DNA of 64,000 bases from Variovorax paradoxus (GCF_030815975.1 NZ_JAUSXL010000002.1:4762501-4826500), one strand, 5' to 3'. Numbered from the stretch's first letter, positions 1 through 8,480 are shown. The notes: a model not told the origin generated them from the letters alone. A program made the numbers and translations.

Positions 1-276
1 ACCAAGGGCGAGGACATCGTGTGGATCGACTACGACGCAGCCGTTTCCATGCACCGGGTGCGCGCCAACGTCAAGTCGGAGCGCCGCCTGCAACGGCTGG
101 CATCTCCGAGCGTGGCGGACAACCGCATTTCCTACGGCTGCATCAATGTGCCGGCCGCCTTCTACGACGCCTACATCAAGCCCGCGCTGGGAACGCGCCG
201 CGGGGTGGTTTACGTGCTTCCCGAAACCATGCCGGCACGCAAGCGCTTCGACTTCCTGCGGCCTTCTGCACTCTGA
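1..276 (+). CDS. L,D-transpeptidase (YkuD family), C-terminal part only
   Basis: Only the last 91 codons are present; the gene enters from the left window edge in frame 1 and stops at 274-276. The segment RISYGCINVPAAFYD, about residues 46-60 of the visible part, matches the YkuD active site (S-x-G-C-x-N/R) with the catalytic cysteine in SYGC. Family members cross-link or anchor peptidoglycan stem peptides in the periplasm. The upstream catalytic histidine and any signal peptide lie outside the window. It converges on the kinase/phosphatase gene 66 bp away. A Tyr replaces the usual His before Gly-Cys, so substrate type is open. Confidence 0.75.
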   Translation, partial: TKGEDIVWIDYDAAVSMHRVRANVKSERRLQRLASPSVADNRISYGCINVPAAFYDAYIKPALGTRRGVVYVLPETMPARKRFDFLRPSAL

Positions 277-342
277 ACAAGAGGCTGCGGCGCGTCGACG
301 CTCGCTCGACCACGCACCGGGCATGGCTGAGCGGCCCCGGGT

Positions 343-2076
343 TCAGGTCCGCAGGCTGACCACGCCAAGCAGCACCACCACCGCAATGCCAAGCAGCAAG
401 GTGGCGCATTTCCAGAAGACCGCGGGGTTCTTCTCGAGCAGCGGCGTGCCGCGCCGGTTCAAAAAGTCGGGGTGGGGCTGGCGCAGCTCCTCGACGAATT
501 CCGACAGCGCTTCATGGCGCTTGAGCGGGTTGGGGTGCAGGGCCTTGCGGAGCACTTCGTCGATCCATGCGGGGATGGCGCGCTGCGCATCCAGCGCGGA
601 CCGGTACTGCAGGTTGCGCTGGTCCGCGCGCGTGCGGATGCGTGCCACCTGCGCGCCGTAGGGCAATCGGCCGGTCAGCATCTGGTAGACGATCACGGCC
701 AGCGAGAACAGGTCGGACTGCACCGAGCCGCCGTCGCCCAAGAAGTATTCGGGCGCCGTGTACTGCACCGTCCCCAGCACCTGGGCCGGGTCGGCCAGCT
801 TGCTGTCGCCCAGGCCCGCCACCCAGGCCGAGCCGAAGTCGATGATCCGCACCGTGCCCGTGCGATCGATCATGATGTTCTCGGGCCGCAGGTCCTGGTG
901 CAGCATCTCCATGCGGTGAAAGGCCTGCAGCCCCTTGGCCAGCTGCTCCACGATGCCGCGCACCGGCTCCAGGCTGGGGCGCGGGTTGTCGACCATCCAT
1001 TGCGCCAGCGTCTGCCCGTCGACGAACTCCATGACCGTGTAGAGGTAGTTGCGCTTGCGCTGCGGAACATGCGGCTTGAGCACATGCGCGCTGTCGATGC
1101 GCCGCGCCACCCACTCCTCGAGCAGGAAGCGGTCGAGATGGGCCTCGTCGTTCTGCAGGTCGACGGACGGCGTCTTGAGTACGACGCGCTCGCCCGTGTC
1201 GTCGTCGACCGCCAGGTAGATGTGGCTTCGGCTGCTGCGGTGCAGGTCGCGCACGATGGTGTAGCCATCGAAGCGCATGCGCGCCTCGAGCACAGGCGGC
1301 AGGCGCAGCGCCGCGCGCTGCGCCTGGAGCTCATTGATGTCGCCATCGGGCAGCCCGTCGACTCGCACGATCTGGACCGTCAGGTTGTCGGGGCTGCCGC
1401 GCTGGTACGCTTCCTCGGCAATGTTCTTTGCCGCGGCGTCCAGATCGCCGGGGTGGGCATCGAGCGCGGCCCTGATGACGGCCGCGTCCACATGTTCATG
1501 GACGCCGTCGGACGTCAACAGGAAGACGTCGCCTTTCTCGATGGCGAGGGCCTGGTAGTCGATCTCCACATGCGGGCCCACGCCCAGCGCCCGGGCCAGA
1601 TAGCTGTGCCCCTCCGCCACCGAGACGCGATGGTCTTCAGTCAGTTGCTCGAGCGCTTCTGCATGCCAGCGGTAGACGCGCGTGTCGCCCACATGGAAGA
1701 CGTGCGCCGTGGTCGATTTGATGACCAGCGCGCTGAAGGTGCAGACGTAGCCGCGGTCCTTGTCGAAACGGCCGCCGCCATTCTGGGTCTGCGCGTGCAG
1801 CCAGGCGTTGGTGGCCGTGAGCACGCGTTGCGCCGAGCGGCTCACGCTCCAAGCGTCGGAAGTGCAGTAGTAGTCGGTCAGGAAGCTGCGGACCGCCGAC
1901 TCGCTGGCCACGTGGCTGACGTCGCTGCTGCTGATGCCGTCGGCAATCGCAACCGCCACGCCCTTCGCGCTGCGGCCCGGCGCCTGCGGCAGGGCGGCGC
2001 CGTGGAAGTCCTGGTTGGCGTCCTTGCGTCCCTTGTCGGAGTACTGGCCGATGGAGATCGCGAGTCCGGGACGCAT
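343..2076 (-). CDS. Bifunctional PP2C phosphatase / Ser-Thr protein kinase, tail-anchored
   Basis: 577 aa. The N-terminal half is a PP2C phosphatase: KDANQD near residue 20, AIADGISSSDVS near 45, LTSDGVHEHV near 190 and DNLTVQIV near 230 supply the acidic metal ligands. The C-terminal half is a Hanks-type kinase: VVLK near 302, HQDLRPEN near 394 (HQD replaces HRD) and IIDFGSAW near 412. A single hydrophobic stretch at the extreme C-terminus probably anchors it in the inner membrane with both domains cytoplasmic. It is the last gene of the nirB-nirD-cobA-nirC unit, starting 22 bp after the channel gene. Kinase/phosphatase genes of this architecture recur in betaproteobacterial and pseudomonad nitrate/nitrite clusters; the target is unknown. 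Confidence 0.85.
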   Translation of the reverse strand: MRPGLAISIGQYSDKGRKDANQDFHGAALPQAPGRSAKGVAVAIADGISSSDVSHVASESAVRSFLTDYYCTSDAWSVSRSAQRVLTATNAWLHAQTQNGGGRFDKDRGYVCTFSALVIKSTTAHVFHVGDTRVYRWHAEALEQLTEDHRVSVAEGHSYLARALGVGPHVEIDYQALAIEKGDVFLLTSDGVHEHVDAAVIRAALDAHPGDLDAAAKNIAEEAYQRGSPDNLTVQIVRVDGLPDGDINELQAQRAALRLPPVLEARMRFDGYTIVRDLHRSSRSHIYLAVDDDTGERVVLKTPSVDLQNDEAHLDRFLLEEWVARRIDSAHVLKPHVPQRKRNYLYTVMEFVDGQTLAQWMVDNPRPSLEPVRGIVEQLAKGLQAFHRMEMLHQDLRPENIMIDRTGTVRIIDFGSAWVAGLGDSKLADPAQVLGTVQYTAPEYFLGDGGSVQSDLFSLAVIVYQMLTGRLPYGAQVARIRTRADQRNLQYRSALDAQRAIPAWIDEVLRKALHPNPLKRHEALSEFVEELRQPHPDFLNRRGTPLLEKNPAVFWKCATLLLGIAVVVLLGVVSLRT

Positions 2077-2098
2077 CGTGGGGCGGCGGCAGCCGGAT

Positions 2099-2911
2099 TC
2101 AGCGGGGAACGCGCTTGGGCGCCGTGCGCACGTGCGTGGCGTACAGCGTCAGGCCCGTGAACGACAAGCCGCCGATGAGGTTGCCGAGCACGGTCGGGAT
2201 CTCGTTCCAGATGATGTAGTCCATGACCGAAAAATTGCCGCCCATGAGCAGTGCCGACGGAAACAGGAACATGTTGACCACCGAGTGCTCGAACACCATG
2301 AAGAAGAACACCATGATCGGCATCCACATGGCCAGCACCTTGCCGGTCACCGAGGTCGAGATCATCGCACCCACCACGCCGGTGGACACCATCCAGTTGC
2401 ACAGCATGCCGCGCACGAAGAGCGTCAGCATGCCCGCGGCGCCGTGGCTGGAGTAGCCCAGCGTGCGTGCCTCGCCGATGGTGGCGATCACCTGGCCGAC
2501 CTTGTCTGGCGGGCTCGTGAAGCCGAAGGTGAAGACGATCGCCATCAGCACGGCCACGAGAAAGGCGCCGAGGAAATTGCCGACGAAGACCAGGCCCCAG
2601 TTGCGCAGCACGCCGCCGATGGTCACGCCGGGGCGCTTGTCGATCAGCGCGAGCGGCGTCAGCACGAACACGCCGGTCAGCAGGTCGAAGCCGAGCAGGT
2701 AGAGCATGCAGAAGCCGACGGGAAACAGGATCGCCCCGATGATCGAGTAGCCGGTCTGCACGTTGATGGTGACGGCGAACACCGCCGCCAGCGCGAGGAT
2801 CGCGCCCGCCATGAAGGCGCGGATCAGCGTGTCGCGCGTGGACATGAAGATCTTGGATTCACCGGCGTCCACCATCTTGGTGACGAATTCGGAAGGCTGC
2901 AGATAGGCCAT
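2099..2911 (-). CDS. Formate/nitrite transporter family channel (NirC-like)
   Basis: 270 aa from the ATG at 2911 (MAYLQPSEF). A longer upstream frame exists, but its extra 52 residues are Arg/Pro-rich and unlike the family. Hydrophobic segments fit the six-helix FNT fold, and the Asn-Gly pore loops are recognisable (VGNFLGAF near 140-150, LGNLIGGL near the C-terminus). FNT proteins form pentameric channels for formate, nitrite or hydrosulfide. Placement between cobA and the kinase in a nitrite reductase operon argues for nitrite import. Formate specificity cannot be excluded by eye. Confidence 0.88.
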   Translation of the reverse strand: MAYLQPSEFVTKMVDAGESKIFMSTRDTLIRAFMAGAILALAAVFAVTINVQTGYSIIGAILFPVGFCMLYLLGFDLLTGVFVLTPLALIDKRPGVTIGGVLRNWGLVFVGNFLGAFLVAVLMAIVFTFGFTSPPDKVGQVIATIGEARTLGYSSHGAAGMLTLFVRGMLCNWMVSTGVVGAMISTSVTGKVLAMWMPIMVFFFMVFEHSVVNMFLFPSALLMGGNFSVMDYIIWNEIPTVLGNLIGGLSFTGLTLYATHVRTAPKRVPR

Positions 2912-2973
2912 GGCGTTTTTTCTTTGGATTGAGAAGAAGAAGCTGAACGGAAAAAGGGAAGGGGGGCCGCGCG

Positions 2974-3825
2974 TCAGGCGGCCTTCTCCAGCGCGGGGTG
3001 CGCGGAGGCTGAAGCGGCCGCGAGTCCTTGCAGGACATCGCCGACCACGATGATCGAGGGGCTGCACAGGCCGTTGTCGGCAATCGTGCGCTGCAGCGTC
3101 GCCAGCGTGCCGACGGCGTGCCGCTGCAATGGCAGGCTGGCGTTCTGGACCACCACGATGGGCGTGGCCGGCGGCAGTCCGCTCAGCAGTTCGTCCTGGA
3201 TCGAGCCTGCGCTCGACACGCCCATGTAGATGACCAGCGTCAAGCGTGCCGAATGGGCCGTGGCGGCCAGCGTGCGCCAGTCGGGGCCCGGCGAGCCGGG
3301 CTTGGCATGGCCGGTGATGAACACCACGCCCTGTGCATGCGCGCGATGCGTCAGCGGCACGCCGAGCGAAGTCAAGCCGGCCAGGCCGGCCGTGATGCCG
3401 TTCACCACGTCCACATGAATGCCTGCCTGCGCGAGGTGCTCGACCTCTTCGCCGCCGCGGCCGAAGATGAAGGGGTCGCCGCCCTTGAGCCGGACCACGT
3501 GCTCGCCTTCGCGAACGGCCATGATCATCAGCCGCTCGATGAAGCTCTGCGGCGTGCTCTTGCAGCCGCCGCGTTTTCCCACGTGGATCACGCGTGCGCC
3601 GGGCGCCGCCATCGCGACGATGTCGTCGCTGACCAGGTCGTCGACCAGCAGGACCGTGGCCGACTGGATCGCCCTGAGCGCTTTCAGCGTGAGCAGTTCG
3701 GGATCGCCGGGTCCGGCACCGACGAGCGTGCAGCGGCCCCGCAGCACGGACTGCGCGCCGGCTTCGCGATCCGCAGCCGTTGCGGCGCGCGTTGCGGGGG
3801 TCGAGGAAGTCAGGGTGAGGCTCAT
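2974..3825 (-). CDS. cobA: Uroporphyrinogen-III C-methyltransferase
   Basis: 283 aa from the ATG at 3825 (MSLTLTSSTPATR). CobA/SUMT motifs are clear: LVGAGPGDPELLTLKA near residue 40, VVRLKGGDPFIFGRGGEE near 115, and the Gly-rich GITAGLAGLTSLGVPLTHR region. The enzyme adds two SAM methyl groups to uroporphyrinogen III to give precorrin-2, the precursor of siroheme. Siroheme is the prosthetic group of NirB, which explains the location 16 bp after nirD. There is no fused CysG ferrochelatase domain, so siroheme completion must be encoded elsewhere. The roughly 30 Ala/Thr-rich residues at the N-terminus are probably disordered. Confidence 0.93.
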   Translation of the reverse strand: MSLTLTSSTPATRAATAADREAGAQSVLRGRCTLVGAGPGDPELLTLKALRAIQSATVLLVDDLVSDDIVAMAAPGARVIHVGKRGGCKSTPQSFIERLMIMAVREGEHVVRLKGGDPFIFGRGGEEVEHLAQAGIHVDVVNGITAGLAGLTSLGVPLTHRAHAQGVVFITGHAKPGSPGPDWRTLAATAHSARLTLVIYMGVSSAGSIQDELLSGLPPATPIVVVQNASLPLQRHAVGTLATLQRTIADNGLCSPSIIVVGDVLQGLAAASASAHPALEKAA

Positions 3826-3841
3826 GTGTGGCTCGGCCGTG

Positions 3842-4270
3842 TCAGGCGGTCGTGTCTTCGGGCAGGCAGGCGCGGTTCGCCGGGCCTGCAACAGGGGACG
3901 CCAGGTCGAGCGCATGCGTGGCGAGTTCGTTCGAATCGAGATGCACCACGCCGTCGGCCACCTTCACCGCAAACCGCGGCGTGCACCCCTCGTCGGGCGA
4001 CTTGGCACACCCGTCATCGAGCCCGATGGCCCAGTTGTGCAGCGGGCAGGCCACGCTGGTGCCGAACACGATGCCCTGGCTCAAGGGCCCGCCCTTGTGC
4101 GGGCAGCGGTCCAGCAGCGCGAAGACCTGGTCCTCGGCATTGCGGAACACCGCCACGTTCACGCCCACCGGGCGCGCCACGCGGCGGGCGCCCAGCACCG
4201 GGATGTCCTCGACGCGGCAGATCACTTTCCATTCGCTGCTGGTGCCGTGGTTGTTGTTGTCGTTGCTCAT
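3842..4270 (-). CDS. nirD: Assimilatory nitrite reductase [NAD(P)H] small subunit
   Basis: 142 aa from the ATG at 4270. This is a Rieske-like NirD: the position of the first Cys-x-His ligand pair reads RCPHKGGPLS and the second CPLHNWAIGLDDG, so both C-x-H and C-x2-H pairs are intact, unlike NirD proteins that have lost the cluster. It partners NirB in the cytoplasm. nirB ends 20 bp upstream. A Pro/Ala tail of about 25 residues follows the Rieske fold. Confidence 0.92.
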   Translation of the reverse strand: MSNDNNNHGTSSEWKVICRVEDIPVLGARRVARPVGVNVAVFRNAEDQVFALLDRCPHKGGPLSQGIVFGTSVACPLHNWAIGLDDGCAKSPDEGCTPRFAVKVADGVVHLDSNELATHALDLASPVAGPANRACLPEDTTA

Positions 4271-4290
4271 GGCTTGTTGCTCCTTGTCCT

Positions 4291-6771
4291 TCACGCGGCC
4301 TGCGTGGCCTTGTCCGCCACGTCGTCCACCACCGCCACCGGCGTGAACTGCCGCACATCCACCTGCGCCTGGCTCGATTCGAACCACGGATCGGGCTCGC
4401 CATCGAGGGCGAACTGCAGCCGCTCCCACAGCGCCTTGCGGCCTTCCGCGTCCTCCAGGATCTTCTTCTTCACATAATCCAGCCCCACCCGCCCGATGTA
4501 GTGCACCGTGCGCTCCAGGTACCAGCCTTCCTCGCGGTACAGCTGCAGGAAGGCGCCGGTGAACTCCATCACCTCGGCGGCCGTCTTCACCTTCACCAGG
4601 AACTGCGCCACCTCGGTCTTGATGCCGCCGTTGCCGCCCACGTACAGCTCCCAGCCCGAGTCGACCCCGATCACGCCCACGTCCTTGATCCCGGCCTCGG
4701 CGCAGTTGCGCGGGCACCCCGAGACCGCCAGCTTGACCTTGTGCGGCGAGTACATCGCCCACAGCGCCCGCTCCAGGTCCTTGCCCATCTGGGTGGAGTC
4801 CTGCGTGCCGAAGCGGCACCATTCGCTGCCCACGCAGGTCTTGACCGTGCGCAGGCTCTTGGCGTAGGCAAAGCCCGAGGGCATGCCGATGTCCTTCCAG
4901 ACGCCTTCCAGGTCCTCCTTCTTCACCCCCAGGAGGTCGATGCGCTGGCCGCCCGTGACCTTGACGGTCGGGATCTGGTACTTGTCGGCCGCGTCCGCGA
5001 TGCGCCGCAGCTCGTCGGGCGTGGTGTGGCCGCCCCACATGCGCGGAATGACGGAATAGGTGCCGTCCTTCTGGATGTTGGCGTGGCTGCGCTCGTTGAT
5101 GAAGCGGCTCTGCGGATCGTCCTTGGCCTCCTTGGGCCAGGTGCTGATCAGGTAGTAGTTGACCGCCGGGCGGCAGGTGGCGCAGCCGTTGGGCGTGCGC
5201 CAGCCCAGGTTGCGGTAGACCTCGTCGTGCGTGAGGTAGTGCTCGCGCCGGATCGCGTCGCGCACGTCCTGGTGGTTGGCGTCGGTGCAGCCGCACACGG
5301 CCTTCTTCTTGGGCGTGGCCGAGTAGTCGCCGCCGGCGGTGAACATCAGGATCTGCTCCACCAGCCCGGTGCACGAGCCGCAGCTGGCGCTGGCCTTGGT
5401 GTGCTTCTTGACCTCGTCCAGCGTGAACAGGCCCTTGTCCTTGATGGCCTTGCAGATGGTGCCCTTGGTCACGCCGTTGCAGCCGCACACCTCGGCCTCG
5501 TCGGGCATGCTGGCGGCCTTGCTGTGGCCCTCGTGGCCGGTGTCGCCGATGTTGGATTCGCCGAACATCAGCTTGTCGCGGATGTCGCCCACGCTGCGCC
5601 CGTCGCGCAAGAGCTTGAAGTACCAGCTGCCGTCCACCGTGTCGCCGTACAGGCAGGCGCCCACCAGCTTGTCGTCCTTGATGACCAGTTTCTTGTAGAC
5701 CCCGCCGAAGGGGTCGCTCATGACGATCTCCTCGGTGCCCTCGCCGCCCATGAACTCACCGGCGCTGAACAGGTCGATGCCCGTGACCTTGAGCTTGGTG
5801 GAGGTGAGCGACCCGAGGTAGCGCCCGATGCCGAACTGGGCCAGGTGGTTGGCCGCGACCTTGGCCTGCTCGAACAGGGGGGCGACCAGCCCGTAGGCGA
5901 TGCCGCGGTGGGCCGCGCATTCGCCCACCGAGTAGATGCGCGCATCGGTCACGGTCTGCAGGGTGTCGGTGACGACGATGCCGCGCTGGCAGTGCAGGCG
6001 CATCTTCTCGGCCAGCTCGGTGTTGGGGCGGATGCCGACAGCCATGACGACCAGGTCGGCGGGCACTTCGGTGCCGTCCTTGAAGCGGATGGCCTTGACG
6101 CGGCCATCCTTTCCCTCATTGCTGTCGCCGACCAGTTCCTGGGTCTGGGCGCCGATCAGGAACTTCAGGCCCCGGTCTTCGAGCGACTTCTGCAAGAGCT
6201 TGCCGGCCACGTCGTCGAGCTGGCGCTCCATCAGCCAGGGCATGACGTGCACCACGGTGACGCTCATGCCGCGCAGCATCAGGCCGTTGGCCGCCTCCAG
6301 CCCGAGCAGGCCGCCGCCGATGACGACCGCGCTCTTGTGGGTCTTGGCGGTCTCGATCATGTAGTCGGTGTCGGCGATGTCGCGGTAGGCGATGACGCCC
6401 TTCAGGTCCTTGCCGGGCACCGGGAGCATGAAGGGGTTGGAGCCGGTGCACATGAGCAGGCGGTCGTAGGGGGCTTCGGTGCCGTCCTCGGCGCGCACGA
6501 TGCGCTTGACGCGGTCGACCTCGACCACTTTCTTGCCGGCGTGCAGGGTGATCTTGTTCTCGGTGTACCAGGCCCAGCTGTTGAGCACGATCTCGTCCAC
6601 GGTCTGCTCGCCCGCGAGCACGGGCGACAGGAGGATGCGGTTGTAGTTGGGGTGCGGCTCGGCACCGAAGACGGTGATGTCGTACAGGTCCGGGGCGAGC
6701 TTCAGGAGCTCCTCGAGCGTGCGCACGCCGGCCATGCCGTTGCCGACCATCACGAGTTTGAGTTTCTTCAT
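4291..6771 (-). CDS. nirB: Assimilatory nitrite reductase [NAD(P)H] large subunit
   Basis: 826 aa from the ATG at 6771 (MKKLKLVMVGNGMAG). Order of domains: FAD/NAD(P)H two-dinucleotide-binding oxidoreductase (VMVGNGMAGVRTLEEL at the start, VVIGGGLLGLEAANGL near 150); BFD-like [2Fe-2S] cysteines (CGCNG near 427 and CGSC near 463, with a second CGC...CATC set near 495-530); then the siroheme/[4Fe-4S] half with TCVGSEWCRFG near 645 and SGCPRNCAEAG near 685. It reduces nitrite to ammonium with six electrons from NAD(P)H. A longer frame continues 60 codons upstream but is low-complexity and lacks family similarity. Expression is probably sigma-54 dependent (see 6986-7001). Confidence 0.95.
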   Translation of the reverse strand: MKKLKLVMVGNGMAGVRTLEELLKLAPDLYDITVFGAEPHPNYNRILLSPVLAGEQTVDEIVLNSWAWYTENKITLHAGKKVVEVDRVKRIVRAEDGTEAPYDRLLMCTGSNPFMLPVPGKDLKGVIAYRDIADTDYMIETAKTHKSAVVIGGGLLGLEAANGLMLRGMSVTVVHVMPWLMERQLDDVAGKLLQKSLEDRGLKFLIGAQTQELVGDSNEGKDGRVKAIRFKDGTEVPADLVVMAVGIRPNTELAEKMRLHCQRGIVVTDTLQTVTDARIYSVGECAAHRGIAYGLVAPLFEQAKVAANHLAQFGIGRYLGSLTSTKLKVTGIDLFSAGEFMGGEGTEEIVMSDPFGGVYKKLVIKDDKLVGACLYGDTVDGSWYFKLLRDGRSVGDIRDKLMFGESNIGDTGHEGHSKAASMPDEAEVCGCNGVTKGTICKAIKDKGLFTLDEVKKHTKASASCGSCTGLVEQILMFTAGGDYSATPKKKAVCGCTDANHQDVRDAIRREHYLTHDEVYRNLGWRTPNGCATCRPAVNYYLISTWPKEAKDDPQSRFINERSHANIQKDGTYSVIPRMWGGHTTPDELRRIADAADKYQIPTVKVTGGQRIDLLGVKKEDLEGVWKDIGMPSGFAYAKSLRTVKTCVGSEWCRFGTQDSTQMGKDLERALWAMYSPHKVKLAVSGCPRNCAEAGIKDVGVIGVDSGWELYVGGNGGIKTEVAQFLVKVKTAAEVMEFTGAFLQLYREEGWYLERTVHYIGRVGLDYVKKKILEDAEGRKALWERLQFALDGEPDPWFESSQAQVDVRQFTPVAVVDDVADKATQAA

Positions 6772-6788
6772 AGGGTGGGGCCTTTCGG

Positions 6789-6802
6789 GAATCAGCTGAT
6801 TC
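6789..6802. promoter_or_regulatory. Perfect 14-bp palindrome before nirB
   Basis: GAATCAGCTGATTC is fully self-complementary and ends 17 bp before the nirB ATG, just upstream of the GAAAGG ribosome-binding site. It could be a protein operator or, in the transcript, a short hairpin. No U-run follows, so it is not a terminator. Confidence 0.4.
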
Positions 6803-6985
6803 GAAACAAATGCAAATGCCCAATGCAGCCTTGCGGGGCCGCATCGTTCGGACGGGGGGTTTAGGAGGTAGGGATGCCTGCGGAGCGCGGGCGGGGGTGC
6901 TGGGCGCTCTTCACGCTCCGGGAATCCGCAAGACCGCGGAAACCTCACCAAAACAGTGCTTCGTTACACCGTGTGCGTACAGCCA

Positions 6986-7001
6986 TGCAAGGAACGTGCC
7001 T
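6986..7001 (-). promoter_or_regulatory. Putative sigma-54 promoter of nirB operon
   Basis: On the minus strand the sequence is AGGCACGTTCCTTGCA, against the consensus TGGCACG-N4-TTGCW. The invariant GG (7000-6999) and GC (6988-6987) are exactly 10 bp apart. The expected start is near 6975, giving a leader of about 200 nt to nirB. A sigma-54 promoter is typical of nitrogen-controlled assimilation genes (NtrC or a dedicated activator), so sequence and context agree. Not experimentally supported here. Confidence 0.6.
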
Positions 7002-7124
7002 GCTTCCGCCGCTGCTGCAAACAACCGTCCGGCACTTCCAACGAGCCGGCCGACCGGTCAACATGCGTGCTGTGCGAGCACGCAGAGCCGTTGTCGTGGC
7101 GCACCATTTCAAGGAGCAAAAGAC

Positions 7125-7331
7125 ATGTCAAGCCACGTTTACAAGTCGCTCGAGCTGACCGGCTCTTCGCCCATCAGCATCGAGGATGCCGTGCAGACCG
7201 CCATCGCCAAGGCGCACGAGACGGTGCGCAATATCCAGTGGTTCACCGTCACCGAGACGCGCGGCCATGTGGTGGATGGCAAGATCGCGCACTGGCAGGT
7301 CACGGTGAAGATGGGATTCACGCTCGAGTAG
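7125..7331 (+). CDS. Dodecin family small flavin-binding protein
   Basis: 68 aa from the ATG at 7125, preceded by AAGGAG at 7111-7116. [26 protein letters not shown] and [12 protein letters not shown] match dodecin, with the flavin-stacking Trp at about residue 38 and a beta-alpha-beta-beta layout. Dodecins assemble into hollow dodecamers that store or buffer FMN/riboflavin and sometimes CoA. It is divergent from nirB, a flavin enzyme; co-regulation is possible but not shown. The length is typical. Confidence 0.92.
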   Translation: MSSHVYKSLELTGSSPISIEDAVQTAIAKAHETVRNIQWFTVTETRGHVVDGKIAHWQVTVKMGFTLE

Positions 7332-7386
7332 TGGACCCACGACGGTCGGAGGGGCAGGGCACCGTGCTGCTGCGGACGGCGTCGCG

Positions 7387-7809
7387 CTAAGACCCGATCA
7401 GGTGCAGGACAACTTGCATTCGGTGCGGCTTCTTCCGGTGCTCCCACAGATAGATTCCCTGCCAGGTTCCCAGGGCCATGCGGCCGTTCGCCACCGGAAT
7501 CGAAAGCTGGACCGCAGTCAGTGCCGAGCGGACATGCGCCGGCATGTCGTCCGGTCCTTCGTCGCGATGCCGGAAAAGCGCGTCGCCGTCCGGCACGAGG
7601 CGCGCAAGGAAACGGTCGAGATCTGCCTGCACATCCGGATCCGCGTTCTCCTGCACCAGGAGACTGGCCGAGGTATGGCGAATGAAGAGCGTCAGCAGCC
7701 CGGTTTGCAAGCCGGTGCTTTCCACCCATTGCGCAACGACAGGGGTGATTTCCCGAAGGCCCCGGCCATCGGTGTCGAAGTCGAGTGTGGTGGTGGTCTG
7801 CCTGAGCAT
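7387..7809 (-). CDS. YjbQ family protein (UPF0047)
   Basis: 140 aa from the ATG at 7809 (MLRQTTTTLDFDT). Family signatures present are LFIRHTSASLLVQENADPDV, DDMPAHVRSAL and the C-terminal MALGTWQGIYLWEHR. YjbQ proteins are small trimers that can substitute weakly for thiamine-phosphate synthase in vitro; the physiological role is unsettled. A frame extends 17 codons further upstream, but the chosen start matches family length. It converges on the dodecin gene. Confidence 0.88.
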   Translation of the reverse strand: MLRQTTTTLDFDTDGRGLREITPVVAQWVESTGLQTGLLTLFIRHTSASLLVQENADPDVQADLDRFLARLVPDGDALFRHRDEGPDDMPAHVRSALTAVQLSIPVANGRMALGTWQGIYLWEHRKKPHRMQVVLHLIGS

Positions 7810-7994
7810 CGCAATCAGCACTTTAGCGCTGGAAATTCCGCGCACGTGCCCGAGATGCACGCCACCGGGGTACCTACCGGGCGAGGAATGAGTCGCCGCA
7901 AGGCGTGGCGCGGGACTACCATTCGATCGTTCGACGCGCGGCTTTGCACGAGGCTGGCGCGGCCTGCCTGCTCACTCGTGCAAGGAGAGTAGTG

Positions 7995-8375
7995 ATGGCA
8001 AATCCGATGAATGTCACCAAGCTTCAGACGAAATCCCACGACGAACCGGATGAGGTTCGGGAGCCCGAAAAGACCCGGGTCGAAGTGGTCCGCCTCGAGG
8101 GGTACACGCTGGGACGCTTCAAGTTCCAGCCCGGATGGCGCTGGTCGAAGTGCATCAAGCCGGTCGTCGGCACGGACAGCTGCCAGGTCGCTCACGTCGG
8201 GTACGTGGTTTCCGGGCGGGTTACCGTGCAAATGAACGACGGCTCGAAGACCACCCTGGAGGAAGGCATGTCGTACACCATTCCACCGGGCCACGACGCA
8301 TGGGTCGAAGGCAACGACCCGTTCGTTGGCTTCGAGGTGATGAGCGCCGAGGAATACGCAAAGCCCAAGAGCTGA
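7995..8375 (+). CDS. Cupin domain protein
   Basis: 126 aa from the ATG at 7995 with CAAGGAGAG at 7981-7989. One small beta-barrel is evident: GRFKFQPGWRWSKCIKP, then CQVAHVGYVVSGRVTVQMNDG, then EEGMSYTIPPGHDAWVEG. His in CQVAHVG and in PPGHDAW could be metal ligands. No enzyme-specific signature is visible, so it is called only at fold level: a stand-alone cytoplasmic cupin. It has its own ribosome site and no operon partner. Confidence 0.78.
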   Translation: MANPMNVTKLQTKSHDEPDEVREPEKTRVEVVRLEGYTLGRFKFQPGWRWSKCIKPVVGTDSCQVAHVGYVVSGRVTVQMNDGSKTTLEEGMSYTIPPGHDAWVEGNDPFVGFEVMSAEEYAKPKS

Positions 8376-8480
8376 TCCCGACGGGTCTGTCGGACGACTG
8401 CCAATGCGACAAGGACTTATTGGGGCAACTGCAAGAAGCAGTGGGCGCGGGCGACAGGTCCTGGAGGGGGGACTTGTTGT

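Larger units (their letters stand above)
6772..7124. other. Divergent nirB / dodecin intergenic region
   Basis: 353 bp without a credible gene. It holds a sigma-54 promoter pattern facing nirB (6986-7001), a 19-bp dyad at 7065-7083 about 100 bp upstream of the expected start site, a perfect 14-bp palindrome just before nirB (6789-6802), and the dodecin ribosome-binding site. From the predicted start, the nirB leader would be about 200 nt. Short open frames here are Arg/Pro-rich and unconvincing. Confidence 0.7.

Noticed and set aside
6789..6802. Palindrome before nirB as an intrinsic terminator
   Set aside because: Low-GC 14-bp palindrome without loop or U-run; it cannot be a standard terminator.
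3028..6864. Very long open frame antisense to cobA-nirD-nirB (over 1200 codons)
   Set aside because: Residue composition is His/Ala/Val/Gly/Asp-rich without domains, a common by-product of GC-rich coding on the other strand; the minus-strand genes have complete motifs.
7065..7083. NtrC binding site before nirB
   Set aside because: The dyad has GTGC...GCAC half-sites, the reverse of the NtrC consensus GCAC...GTGC. Kept as an unassigned dyad only.
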